Shown here one piece after another: positions 7,557-16,023 of a DNA stretch of 40,707 bases; the stretch's first letter is position 1; each line of letters starts with the position of its first letter. Below the pieces are notes generated by a model. It was not told the origin of the DNA. It did no database searches and was given only the letters and a program-made list of their open reading frames with translations. The stretch comes from a virus, in the IMG/VR virus record IMGVR_UViG_3300020410_000023, positions 1 through 40,707 of that record; one strand, written 5' to 3'. The position numbers were made by a program, and so were the translations under genes.

Positions 7557-9205
7557 TGGCACAACAGGAAGTATACTTAGGTAATCCTAATCTTAAAAAA
7601 GCAAACGTTTCTCAGAATTTTACTAAGAAACAAGTTGCTGAGTATTTGAAATGTGTAGAAGATCCTATCTACTTTATTAGAACATATATTAAAATCGTTT
7701 CACTAGACGAGGGTATCATACCATTTAAGATGTATGATTTCCAAGAGAGTATGGTAGGTAAGTTTCATAAACATAGATTTAATATTGCTAAGTTACCTCG
7801 TCAGTCTGGTAAATCAACAATCGTTACAGCATATCTATTATGGTATGTGCTATTCAATGATAATGTAAATGTCGCAATCCTCGCAAACAAAGCCCCAACT
7901 GCAAGAGAAATGTTGGGACGCTTACAATTATCTTACGAGAATCTTCCTAGATGGTTGCAACAAGGTATCTTGGGGTGGAACAAAGGAAGCTTGGAGTTGG
8001 AGAACGGAAGTAAGATCCTCGCTTCAAGTACTAGTGCTTCTGCTGTTCGCGGTATGTCCTTTAACATTATATTTCTGGACGAGTTCGCGTTCGTTCCGAA
8101 TCATATTGCTGAACAGTTCTTTGCTAGTGTGTATCCTACTATATCTTCTGGTAAAAAAACAAAAGTTATTATTATTTCTACACCTCATGGGATGAACCAA
8201 TACTATAAGTTATGGCACGATGCTGAACGTGGTGCTAATAACTATGTTGCAACTGAGGTTCATTGGTCTCAAGTACCTGGCAGAGATGCTAAATGGAAAC
8301 AACAAACTATTGAGAATACATCTGAAGCACAGTTCAGAGTTGAGTTTGACTGTGAGTTCTTAGGATCTGTTGATACTCTTATATCTCCTAGTAAATTAGG
8401 TGCTATGCCATATGATGATCCTATTAAACAAAACAGAGGTCTAGCAATATATGAAGAAAGAATAGAAGATCATAATTATATTGTAACTGTTGATGTATCT
8501 CGTGGTATTGGTGGTGACTACTCAGCATTCTGTGTTGTAGATACTACAACCATACCTTACAAATTAGTTGCTAGATATAAAAACAATGAAATAAAACCAA
8601 TAGTCTTACCTAATATTATTGTTGATGTATGTAAACATTATAATAATGCATACGTTCTATGTGAGGTAAATGATATAGGTGGACAGGTAGCAGACATCAT
8701 TCAATATGATTTGGAATATGAGAATCTATTAATGGCTGCTATGCGTGGTAGAGCAGGTCAACAACTAGGACAAGGTTTCTCTGGTAAGAAAACACAACTT
8801 GGTGTGAAGATGAGTACTGCAGTTAAACAAGTTGGTTGTTCTAATCTTAAAGCATTAATAGAAGATGATAAATTATTAGTTACAGATTATGACACTATAT
8901 CTGAACTGACTACCTTTATTCAAAAGGGTCAATCATTCCAAGCAGAAGATGGATGTCATGATGATCTTGCTATGTGTCTTGTTATTTTTGGATGGATGGC
9001 AATGCAAGAATACTTTAAAGAGATGCATGATAATGATGTTAGAGCAAGAATATATGCGGATCAAAGAGATGCTATAGAACAAGATATGGCTCCATTTGGA
9101 TTTATTAATGACGGATTAGAAGATGATGTTATTGTTGATGCACAGGGAGAAAGATGGGAACTCGCGGAATATGGTGATGTTCAACACATGCTTGACTTTA
9201 GGTGA
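7556..9205 (+). CDS. gp17: Terminase large subunit gp17
   Basis: This 549-residue protein is the DNA packaging ATPase and headful nuclease. Walker A is LPRQSGKST at residues 80-88, Walker B IIFLDEFAF at 171-179 and the coupling motif IISTPHG at about 206-212. The RNase H-like nuclease domain begins with TVDVSRGIGGD (Asp 313, Asp 321), and a final acidic site is in DGCHDDLAMCL. It is somewhat shorter than T4 gp17 (610 aa), as usual in cyanomyoviruses. Its ATG overlaps the nuclease stop. A late promoter follows for gene 18. Confidence 0.97.
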   Translation: MAQQEVYLGNPNLKKANVSQNFTKKQVAEYLKCVEDPIYFIRTYIKIVSLDEGIIPFKMYDFQESMVGKFHKHRFNIAKLPRQSGKSTIVTAYLLWYVLFNDNVNVAILANKAPTAREMLGRLQLSYENLPRWLQQGILGWNKGSLELENGSKILASSTSASAVRGMSFNIIFLDEFAFVPNHIAEQFFASVYPTISSGKKTKVIIISTPHGMNQYYKLWHDAERGANNYVATEVHWSQVPGRDAKWKQQTIENTSEAQFRVEFDCEFLGSVDTLISPSKLGAMPYDDPIKQNRGLAIYEERIEDHNYIVTVDVSRGIGGDYSAFCVVDTTTIPYKLVARYKNNEIKPIVLPNIIVDVCKHYNNAYVLCEVNDIGGQVADIIQYDLEYENLLMAAMRGRAGQQLGQGFSGKKTQLGVKMSTAVKQVGCSNLKALIEDDKLLVTDYDTISELTTFIQKGQSFQAEDGCHDDLAMCLVIFGWMAMQEYFKEMHDNDVRARIYADQRDAIEQDMAPFGFINDGLEDDVIVDAQGERWELAEYGDVQHMLDFR

Positions 9206-9216
9206 CGTTTCAAAAA

Positions 9217-9224
9217 TATAAATA
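9217..9224 (+). promoter_or_regulatory. T4-type late promoter TATAAATA for gene 18
   Basis: TATAAATA lies 42 bases before the gp18 ATG, in a 60-base gap after gene 17. The leader contains GGAG at 9252-9255 as ribosome binding site. A dedicated late promoter fits the high demand for sheath protein. Confidence 0.75.
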
Positions 9225-9265
9225 ATCTTAGACAACCGCTAATGGCATTCTAGGAGTATATAAAC

Positions 9266-11518
9266 ATGGCAGCGAATCAATCATCGCCAGGTGTAGTAGT
9301 ACAAGAGAGAGATCTGACAACTGTCTCTACAGTATCAACTGCGAATATTGGTGTAATGGCAGCCCCCTTTGAGTTGGGACCTGTAGAAGAAATCGTTGAG
9401 GTCTCAAGTGAGAGACAATTAGCAGAACAGTTTGGTGAACCAAATGACTACAACTATGAGTATTGGTTTACTGCTGCACAGTATCTTGCATACGGAGGTA
9501 CACTTAAGACAGTCCGTGTTGCATCCTCAACCTTAAAGAACGCAGTTGACACAGGAACTGCACCTTTAATTAAAAATTTACAAGATTACGAAACAACTTT
9601 TGAAACTGCAAACAACACATTTACATGGGTTGCAAGGACTGCAGGTGCTAAAGGTAATTCAATCGGTGTATTTGTAACAGACGCAGGTGCTGATCAAATC
9701 GCTGTTATTCCTGCTCCTGGTTCTGGTAACGACCCTGAGTTCGTTGCAGACGCTGCTATAAGTGCATCTTCTGGTGCTGCAGGTAAAGTATTCAAGTATT
9801 CCATAGTCTTAACAGTTGAGTCAGTTGTTGGTGATTTTACACCTGGTGCAACAACAACAATTAGCATTTCTGGTTCTAACGAAACAGTTAATGTTCTATC
9901 ATATGACCCAACAAACCTTAAACTAGAAATCGGATTACCTGGTGGCGGTGTTACAGGTATTATTGCTGCAGGTCAGACAATTACTCAAGGAACAAATACT
10001 TGTGATATTGCAACAAACGGAATTGAAAGACGTTTGTATATTGCAAGTGATAAAGGAACTGTTGCTTTCGCTGCTGCTGACAGTATTCAAGATACAAACT
10101 CTACAGCATTCTCTATTACATCTGTAAGAAATGAGTATGCAGAGCGTGAGTATCTACCAGGCGTTAAGTGGATCAACGTTGCTCCACGTCCTGAGACTTC
10201 ACAGTTTGCATCACAGAATGGTGGATTCAGAGATGAAATGCATGTTCTTGTGGTTGACATTGATGGTAAGATCACAGGTACTGTTGGTGCATTACTTGAG
10301 AGATTTACTGGTCTATCAAAAGCATCAGACGCTAAGACTTCTGTAGGAGAAACAAACTACTATCCAGAAGTTATTAAACAGCAATCACAATACATCTTCT
10401 GGGGTGAGCACGAATCTACAACATTCGCTGCTACTGGAACTGCTTCAGATGGTGTTTGGGGACAGAGTGCTCAAACACGTCAGTTCAACCTATTGCGTTC
10501 AGCAGCTGGTTCAACTGATTACCCTGCAGGTAGAACTACCGTGGGTTCTAAAAACAATTCCACTTACTACTACAGATTCATTAACGGTGCTGATTACGGT
10601 ACTTCTGGTGGATCATATACAGTATCTAACACAGATGTTGCTACAGCATATCAGTTAGTCGAGGATCCTGAGTCACAGACCATTGACTTTATTCTCGCTG
10701 GTCCTTCTGGTCCTGATGACGCAAGTGCAATCGCTAAGATTACTTCACTAACAAATATTGTTGAAGAGCGTAGAGACTGTATGTTATTTGTATCACCAAG
10801 ACGTGCAAACGTTGTGGGTGTAAGTAGTGGAACGACTGTTACCACAAATATAATCAACTTCTTTAAGCAACTACCAAGTAGTTCTTATATGGTATTTGAT
10901 TCTGGATACAAATATATTTACGACAAGTATAACGACGTTTATAGATATATCCCTTGTAACGGTGACGTAGCAGGTCTATGTTTACAGACAACTGAGACAT
11001 CAGAAGCATGGTTCTCACCTGCAGGATTCCAACGTGGTGTTTTAAGAAATGCTATTAAACTAGCATATACACCAACTAAAACTCAACGTGATAACTTATA
11101 CGCTAACAGAGTTAACCCAGTAGTATCATTCCCAGGACAGGGTGTAGTACTATTCGGTGATAAGACTGCTCTTGGATTTGCCAGTGCATTTGACAGAATT
11201 AACATTCGTCGTTTGTTCTTGGTTGTTGAGAGAGTTATCTCTGGTGCTGCTAAGGCACAACTCTTTGAACAGAATGATGAGTCACAAAGATCACTCTTTG
11301 TTAACATCATCGAACCATATCTAAGAGATGTTCAAGGACGTAGAGGAGTTACAGACTTTATTGTTAAGTGTGATTCTTCTAACAATACTCCAGAGGCAGT
11401 TGACCGTGGTGAGTTTTATGCGGAGATATACTTGAAACCAACCCGTACAATCAATTACATCACTCTAACATTTGTTGCAACACGGACTGGTGTTAGTTTC
11501 GGTGAGGTCGCAAGCTAG
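9266..11518 (+). CDS. gp18: Tail sheath protein gp18
   Basis: This 750-residue protein is the contractile sheath subunit. The N-terminus (SSPGVVVQERDLTTVSTVST) and C-terminal region (FVNIIEPYLRDVQGRRGVTD, YAEIYLKPTRTINYITLTFV) are diagnostic of myovirus sheath proteins; the C-terminal part forms the conserved inner core. It is longer than T4 gp18 (659 aa). Residues about 172-252 look like an inserted Gly/Thr-rich surface module (GDFTPGATTTISISGSNETV). It has its own late promoter and a strong terminator downstream. Confidence 0.96.
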   Translation: MAANQSSPGVVVQERDLTTVSTVSTANIGVMAAPFELGPVEEIVEVSSERQLAEQFGEPNDYNYEYWFTAAQYLAYGGTLKTVRVASSTLKNAVDTGTAPLIKNLQDYETTFETANNTFTWVARTAGAKGNSIGVFVTDAGADQIAVIPAPGSGNDPEFVADAAISASSGAAGKVFKYSIVLTVESVVGDFTPGATTTISISGSNETVNVLSYDPTNLKLEIGLPGGGVTGIIAAGQTITQGTNTCDIATNGIERRLYIASDKGTVAFAAADSIQDTNSTAFSITSVRNEYAEREYLPGVKWINVAPRPETSQFASQNGGFRDEMHVLVVDIDGKITGTVGALLERFTGLSKASDAKTSVGETNYYPEVIKQQSQYIFWGEHESTTFAATGTASDGVWGQSAQTRQFNLLRSAAGSTDYPAGRTTVGSKNNSTYYYRFINGADYGTSGGSYTVSNTDVATAYQLVEDPESQTIDFILAGPSGPDDASAIAKITSLTNIVEERRDCMLFVSPRRANVVGVSSGTTVTTNIINFFKQLPSSSYMVFDSGYKYIYDKYNDVYRYIPCNGDVAGLCLQTTETSEAWFSPAGFQRGVLRNAIKLAYTPTKTQRDNLYANRVNPVVSFPGQGVVLFGDKTALGFASAFDRINIRRLFLVVERVISGAAKAQLFEQNDESQRSLFVNIIEPYLRDVQGRRGVTDFIVKCDSSNNTPEAVDRGEFYAEIYLKPTRTINYITLTFVATRTGVSFGEVAS

Positions 11519-11534
11519 ACCTACGATTATAACT

Positions 11535-11559
11535 AAGACCCCTTCGGGGGTCTTTTTTT
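11535..11559 (+). terminator. Rho-independent terminator after gene 18
   Basis: A perfect 8-bp stem (AAGACCCC / GGGGTCTT) closes a UUCG tetraloop and runs into T7. It begins 17 bases after the gp18 stop, before the late promoter of gene 19. Confidence 0.93.
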
Positions 11560-11581
11560 ATGCTCGAAAATTTTAGTTTGT

Positions 11582-11589
11582 CTAAATAC
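11582..11589 (+). promoter_or_regulatory. Late promoter variant CTAAATAC for gene 19
   Basis: CTAAATAC lies 28 bases before the gp19 ATG, directly after the gene 18 terminator. The same CTAAATA core precedes genes 20 and 67/68, which supports it as the phage variant of the late -10 element. Confidence 0.6.
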
Positions 11590-11616
11590 TACTGACGGAA
11601 ATTCTTTATATCACCA

Positions 11617-12198
11617 ATGGCAGAAAGAGGAACTATTGACGATTTTAAAGCGAAGGTCACCTCAGACTTCGCACGTCCTAATCTATTCCAAGTTGATCTA
11701 GCCTTCCCTAATGATATACTTCAAGGAGCTGACCTCATAGATCTTGGTAAGTTTACTGTGAGAGCAGCTAATTTGCCTTCATCTCAGGTTGGTGTAATTG
11801 AAGTTCCATTTAGAGGACGAGTGCTTAAGATCGCGGGAGACAGGACATTTGAACCTTGGACTATTACTGTTATGAATGACAGTGGGTTCAAAGTTAGAAC
11901 CGCATTTGAATTGTGGGCAAGTAGCATTCAAGCTTACAATGAGAACTTTACTTCAGCAGCAGGTCTTGGTGACAAGTCTGATAGTACTGGTTACTTCGCT
12001 GATATGAAAGTTCATCAGTTAGCAAGAGATCTAAAAGCAGGGGATCAACCTAAGATACTTAAATCTTACAAGTTCTATAACGTATTCCCAAGTAATATCG
12101 CAGCGATAGATCTTGACTTTGGAAACAATGATGCAGTTGAAGAGTTCACTGTTGAGTTACAAGTCCAATACTGGATGCCAGAATCGAGCCAGGACTAA
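11617..12198 (+). CDS. gp19: Tail tube protein gp19
   Basis: This 193-residue protein matches the myovirus tail tube subunit, which stacks as hexamers inside the sheath. Family features are the segments ARPNLFQVDLAFP, FTVRAANLPSSQVGVIEVPF and LKIAGDRTFEPWTITVMND. It is slightly longer than T4 gp19 (163 aa). It stands between a terminator and late promoter upstream and gene 20 downstream. The gp3 protein at 17492 shares the tube-type beta fold in outline but is a separate gene. Confidence 0.95.
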   Translation: MAERGTIDDFKAKVTSDFARPNLFQVDLAFPNDILQGADLIDLGKFTVRAANLPSSQVGVIEVPFRGRVLKIAGDRTFEPWTITVMNDSGFKVRTAFELWASSIQAYNENFTSAAGLGDKSDSTGYFADMKVHQLARDLKAGDQPKILKSYKFYNVFPSNIAAIDLDFGNNDAVEEFTVELQVQYWMPESSQD

Positions 12199-12202
12199 CC
12201 TC

Positions 12203-12210
12203 CTAAATAT
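12203..12210 (+). promoter_or_regulatory. Late promoter variant CTAAATAT for gene 20
   Basis: CTAAATAT lies 25 bases before the gp20 ATG in a 36-base gap after gene 19. It matches the variant seen before gene 19 and the tandem copies before the gene 67/68 homologue. Confidence 0.55.
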
Positions 12211-12234
12211 AACAGGAACAATCATTAAAATATA

Positions 12235-13851
12235 ATGGCACAACAGCTCTTCGGTTTTTCACTAGAGAGAGCAAAGAAGGTTCCCAAGGGACCTTCTTTT
12301 GTTCAAAAGGATAGTTTAGATGGATCACAACCTGTAGTGGGTGGTGGTTACTATGGCTATTCTGTTGACTTTGATGGACAAATCCGTAATGAATATGAAC
12401 TCATCACTCGTTATAGAGAGATGGTTCTACAACCAGAATGTGATAGTGCAGTTGACGATGTAGTTAACGAAACTATCTGTGGTAACTTTGACGACGTACC
12501 TGTAGAATTAGAACTATCTAATCTTAAGGTATCCGAAAAAATTAAAAAACTAATGAGAGAAGAGTTCCAAGAGATTCTTCGTTTATTAGATTTTGATAAT
12601 AGATCCTATGAGATCTTCCGTAGATGGTATGTCGATGGAAGATTGTTCTATCATAAGGTTATAGATCCTAAAAAACCACGTAACGGTTTAGTCGAATTAA
12701 GATACATCGACCCTAGAAAGATTCGTAAGGTTACTGAATACGAGCAGAAGAAACCTGGCGAATTGAGAAATGCAGACCTTAATACTCAGTTGACTCAGAA
12801 GAGTGCTGAGTATTTTCTGTACAATCCAAAGGGACTTAGAAATTCTACTAATCAAGGACTGAAAATTGCACCAGATTCAATTACATATTGTCACTCTGGT
12901 ATTCAAGACCTTAATAAAAACATGGTCTTGTCACACTTACATAAAGCAATCAAGGCAGTTAATCAACTGCGAATGATTGAAGATAGTCTTGTAATCTATC
13001 GTTTATCAAGAGCACCAGAACGTAGAATATTCTATATCGACGTTGGTAACTTACCTAAGAACAAAGCGGAGCAATACCTTCGTGAAGTTATGGGTAGGTA
13101 TAGAAACAAACTTGTATACGATGCAAACACAGGAGAGATAAAAGATGACAAGAAATTCATGTCAATGCTCGAAGACTTCTGGTTACCCAGAAGAGAAGGG
13201 GGACGAGGTACTGAAATCTCTACGTTGCCAGGTGGACAAAATCTTGGAGAACTTGAGGATGTCAAGTACTTCCAAAAGAAACTTTACAAATCGCTCAACG
13301 TTCCGAACTCAAGGTTAGAGACTGAGACTACATTTAACATAGGACGTGCTGCTGAAATCACACGTGACGAAGTTAAATTCCAAAAGTTTGTCGCACGTCT
13401 ACGTAAACGTTTCGGTGAACTATTCACAGACCTTCTTAAAACACAACTCATTCTTAAGGGAATCATCTCTATTGAAGAATGGGAAGTGATGAAAGAGCAC
13501 ATTCAGTTTGACTACATTGCTGACAATTACTTTACAGAACTCAAAGAGATTGAAATCCGCAATGAAAGAATGAATGAAGTTAATCAAATGGATCCTTACG
13601 TTGGTAAGTACTTCTCGATTGAACACATTCGTCGTCAAATATTGAAACAAACTGATGTCGAGATAAAAGAGATCGACAAACAGATTGAAGCTGAAACGGA
13701 AGCAGGTTTAATCCTGTCTCCAGAAGACCAGATGGCAGCAGAGATGGGCATGATGCCAGGCGAAGAAGGAGGAGCACCTGCAGAAGGAGGAGCACCCCAA
13801 GACCCAAAGTCCGTAATTGATCCTGCGGATCAGAAGCGGGGAGAGTTCTAA
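12235..13851 (+). CDS. gp20: Portal vertex protein gp20
   Basis: This 538-residue protein is the dodecameric portal through which DNA enters the prohead and to which neck proteins bind. Strong family segments include QIRNEYELITRYREMVLQPE, RYRNKLVYDANTGEIKDDK and the region around TEISTLPGGQNLGELEDVKY and LNVPNSRLETETTFNIGRA. The length is close to T4 gp20 (524 aa). The C-terminus is acidic, Pro/Gly-rich and probably flexible (EEGGAPAEGGAPQDPKS). The gene 20 region is a standard diversity marker for these phages. Confidence 0.97.
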   Translation: MAQQLFGFSLERAKKVPKGPSFVQKDSLDGSQPVVGGGYYGYSVDFDGQIRNEYELITRYREMVLQPECDSAVDDVVNETICGNFDDVPVELELSNLKVSEKIKKLMREEFQEILRLLDFDNRSYEIFRRWYVDGRLFYHKVIDPKKPRNGLVELRYIDPRKIRKVTEYEQKKPGELRNADLNTQLTQKSAEYFLYNPKGLRNSTNQGLKIAPDSITYCHSGIQDLNKNMVLSHLHKAIKAVNQLRMIEDSLVIYRLSRAPERRIFYIDVGNLPKNKAEQYLREVMGRYRNKLVYDANTGEIKDDKKFMSMLEDFWLPRREGGRGTEISTLPGGQNLGELEDVKYFQKKLYKSLNVPNSRLETETTFNIGRAAEITRDEVKFQKFVARLRKRFGELFTDLLKTQLILKGIISIEEWEVMKEHIQFDYIADNYFTELKEIEIRNERMNEVNQMDPYVGKYFSIEHIRRQILKQTDVEIKEIDKQIEAETEAGLILSPEDQMAAEMGMMPGEEGGAPAEGGAPQDPKSVIDPADQKRGEF

Positions 13852-13862
13852 ATACTAAATAT
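13848..13862 (+). promoter_or_regulatory. Tandem late promoter variants CTAAATAC/CTAAATAT
   Basis: Two copies of CTAAATA sit side by side (13848-13855 and 13855-13862); the first overlaps the gp20 stop codon. They lie 22 to 36 bases upstream of the ATG at 13884 and probably drive the prohead core and protease genes. Confidence 0.5.
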
Positions 13863-13883
13863 ATAATGTAGGTAACTATTATT

Positions 13884-14219
13884 ATGCCAAGCGAAATAGC
13901 ACAAGGAATCGTCGATCATATATTTGGCGATGAAAAAGCAAAAGCGGTAGATGCATTTAACGATGCAATGGCTGCTACAGCTTATGATGCAATACAAGCT
14001 CAGAAAAAAGAGTTTGCACAAAAAATGGGTTTTGAACTAGATCAAACTGCACAATCTGCAGCTGATGAACTAGAAGATAAGTTAGTAGATGACGGATCTG
14101 GTGAAACTAAGGTTGAACCTGTCTTACCTGACAGACTACCACATGAACCACCTGTTGATGCTACACCTGCATCTGTAGAAGAACCAATAGAGGAACCAAA
14201 AAATGAGACTGATAGCTGA
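13884..14219 (+). CDS. Prohead core protein (gp67/gp68-like)
   Basis: This 111-residue acidic, helical protein (AKAVDAFNDAMAATAYDAIQ) has a Pro/Glu-rich tail (EEPIEEPKNETDS). It sits exactly where T4 carries the small prohead core genes 67 and 68, between portal gene 20 and protease gene 21. It would be part of the internal scaffold that is later digested by gp21. Sequence identity to T4 gp67 or gp68 is not obvious to me, so the call rests on position, size and composition. It overlaps gene 21 by 17 bases. Confidence 0.7.
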   Translation: MPSEIAQGIVDHIFGDEKAKAVDAFNDAMAATAYDAIQAQKKEFAQKMGFELDQTAQSAADELEDKLVDDGSGETKVEPVLPDRLPHEPPVDATPASVEEPIEEPKNETDS

Positions 14220-14847
14220 AGAGATCACTCAAGTTGATTTCCTAACTGAGGAAAAGAACGGAAAGAAGTCACACTTCATAGAAGGTATTTTCTTACAATC
14301 AGAGATCACTAATAAGAATGGAAGGATGTATCCTTTCAAAACACTTCAGAGAGAAGTCGCTAAGTACGAAGAGTCACAGATCAGAAAAGGTCGTGCACTT
14401 GGAGAACTTGGACATCCAGATGGTCCTTCAATCAACCTAGATAGGGTATCCCATAAGATAGAATCTTTGAGAGAAGATGGAAATAATTTCGTCGGTAGAG
14501 CAAAGATACTTGACACACCTATGGGTAACATTGCATCATCACTACTAAGTGAAGGTGTAAAGTTAGGAGTTTCTTCAAGAGGAATGGGTTCTCTGAAGAA
14601 AGAATCTAATTGCAACATAGTCCAAGATGACTTTATGCTTGCAACTGCTGCTGATATAGTAGCAGATCCTTCAGCACCAGACGCATTTGTGAATGGTATC
14701 ATGGAAGGAAAAGAATGGGTATGGGACAATGGAGTTATTAAAGAAGCAAGAATAGCGGAAATTAAGAACGAAATTGATCATGCAACCCTTATAAATCTAC
14801 AGGAAAAGAAGCTTTCCGCATTCGAGAAGTTTCTTAAGAGTCTGTGA
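14203..14847 (+). CDS. gp21: Prohead core scaffold and protease gp21
   Basis: This 214-residue serine protease (family S77 type) matures the prohead by cutting scaffold and capsid proteins. Catalytic His is in ELGHP (H71) and the nucleophile Ser in LGVSSRGMGS (about S125). The N-terminal part (SHFIEGIFLQSEITNKNGR) is typical. The length matches T4 gp21 (212 aa). It starts inside the preceding core gene and is followed by a late promoter for gene 22. Confidence 0.95.
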   Translation: MRLIAEEITQVDFLTEEKNGKKSHFIEGIFLQSEITNKNGRMYPFKTLQREVAKYEESQIRKGRALGELGHPDGPSINLDRVSHKIESLREDGNNFVGRAKILDTPMGNIASSLLSEGVKLGVSSRGMGSLKKESNCNIVQDDFMLATAADIVADPSAPDAFVNGIMEGKEWVWDNGVIKEARIAEIKNEIDHATLINLQEKKLSAFEKFLKSL

Positions 14848-14849
14848 TT

Positions 14850-14857
14850 TATAAATA
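14850..14857 (+). promoter_or_regulatory. T4-type late promoter TATAAATA for genes 22-23
   Basis: TATAAATA lies three bases after the gp21 stop and 38 bases before the gp22 ATG. No other late element is evident between genes 22 and 23, so this promoter probably serves both. Confidence 0.75.
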
Positions 14858-14894
14858 AAACTGTATATAACGCTAATGTAATCGGAGTTAAACA

Positions 14895-15995
14895 ATGTCT
14901 GAGACCTCTAATAAAGAGTTAGATAACATGGAGCAAGTGAAAGAAGACGCAGCAACTGGAACAGCAGCTATCACTAAAGGTGCGACTTCTGGAGAAAAGA
15001 TTGATACTTCTCAAGGTAAGTACACTGATATCGGTGGTTCTGATAGTAAATCATCAGAAGGTGCTAAGGGAACTGAAAATCTAGGAAGCAAAGCTGCAGC
15101 CCCTGTAGGAGTAGAAGGTGATAAGTCTATCAAGACTAAACCATCAGCTGCAGGAACATCTAACGTAAGTGCAGGTCTTAGTGGTAAGATCTTCGATGAC
15201 GTGGAGAACAAAGATGAAGAAACAATCCAAGAACAAGAAACAGAGACAGCAGATGAAGCCAAGTACGACTTTACTGCGGATGTTGACGCTCTTGTCGGAG
15301 GTGAAGAACTATCAGAAGAGTTCAGAGACAAAGCAGTAACCATCTTTGAAGCCGCAGTCACCTCAAGAGTAAATGAGGAAACTAAAGCGTTAACTGAAGC
15401 ATTTGAATCTACTCTGACTGAGGAAGTCGAGAAGATCAAAACAGAATTGGCTGAAAAAGTCGATGACTATCTATCTTATGCTGCTGAACAGTGGATCAAG
15501 GAAAATTCACTCGCTGTTGAGCACGGTATAAAGACTGAGATGGCAGAGTCATTCTTTAACGGTCTAAAAGGTCTCTTCGTAGAGCATAACTTTAATGTTC
15601 CCGAAGAAAAATACAATCTCCTAGACGGAATGTCAGGGGAACTTGATGAAATGGAGAAAAAACTCAATGAGCAAATCGACGCTAACGTATCTTTGAACAA
15701 GAGAATTGGCGAATTTGTTAAAATGGAAATCGTGAACGAATGTGCTGCAGGTCTCGCAGAGACACAAAAGGAGAAACTAGTTTCTCTTGCAGAGGGTGTT
15801 GAGTTTGAGAATGAAGAAGACTATCGCAAGAGAGTCGAAACAATTAAGGAATCATATTTCACTAGGAAGGCTGAAGTTGCTGCAGAATCTGCAAAAACTG
15901 AACCCACCGAAGAAAGTTCAGAACCCTTAGTTGAAAGTACAGCAAGCGGAACTATGTCGAAATACGTAGATGCAATCGCTCGTTGGTCCAAATAA
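14895..15995 (+). CDS. gp22: Prohead core scaffold protein gp22
   Basis: This 366-residue protein is the main internal scaffold of the prohead, removed by gp21. It is very acidic and helical, with coiled-coil stretches (TSRVNEETKALTEAFESTL, MEKKLNEQIDANVSLNKRIG) and a low-complexity Ser/Gly/Lys-rich N-terminus. The C-terminal end (SKYVDAIARWSK) is a recurring feature of T4-like scaffolds. It is longer than T4 gp22 (269 aa), mainly through the N-terminal extension. Gene 23 follows after 28 bases. Confidence 0.92.
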   Translation: MSETSNKELDNMEQVKEDAATGTAAITKGATSGEKIDTSQGKYTDIGGSDSKSSEGAKGTENLGSKAAAPVGVEGDKSIKTKPSAAGTSNVSAGLSGKIFDDVENKDEETIQEQETETADEAKYDFTADVDALVGGEELSEEFRDKAVTIFEAAVTSRVNEETKALTEAFESTLTEEVEKIKTELAEKVDDYLSYAAEQWIKENSLAVEHGIKTEMAESFFNGLKGLFVEHNFNVPEEKYNLLDGMSGELDEMEKKLNEQIDANVSLNKRIGEFVKMEIVNECAAGLAETQKEKLVSLAEGVEFENEEDYRKRVETIKESYFTRKAEVAAESAKTEPTEESSEPLVESTASGTMSKYVDAIARWSK

Positions 15996-16023
15996 TTAAT
16001 AAACTACTTAACAAGGAGACATA

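Noticed and set aside
7127-7564. 145-codon minus-strand ORF opposite the nuclease gene
   Set aside because: The plus strand encodes a clear SNase-like protein with VVDGDT and DTPE motifs; the minus frame is Ser/Pro-rich antisense of it and lacks a ribosome binding site.
14346-15439. Long minus-strand ORFs (127 and 142 codons) opposite genes 21 and 22
   Set aside because: They mirror the codon bias of certain plus-strand genes and have the Ser-rich composition of antisense frames.
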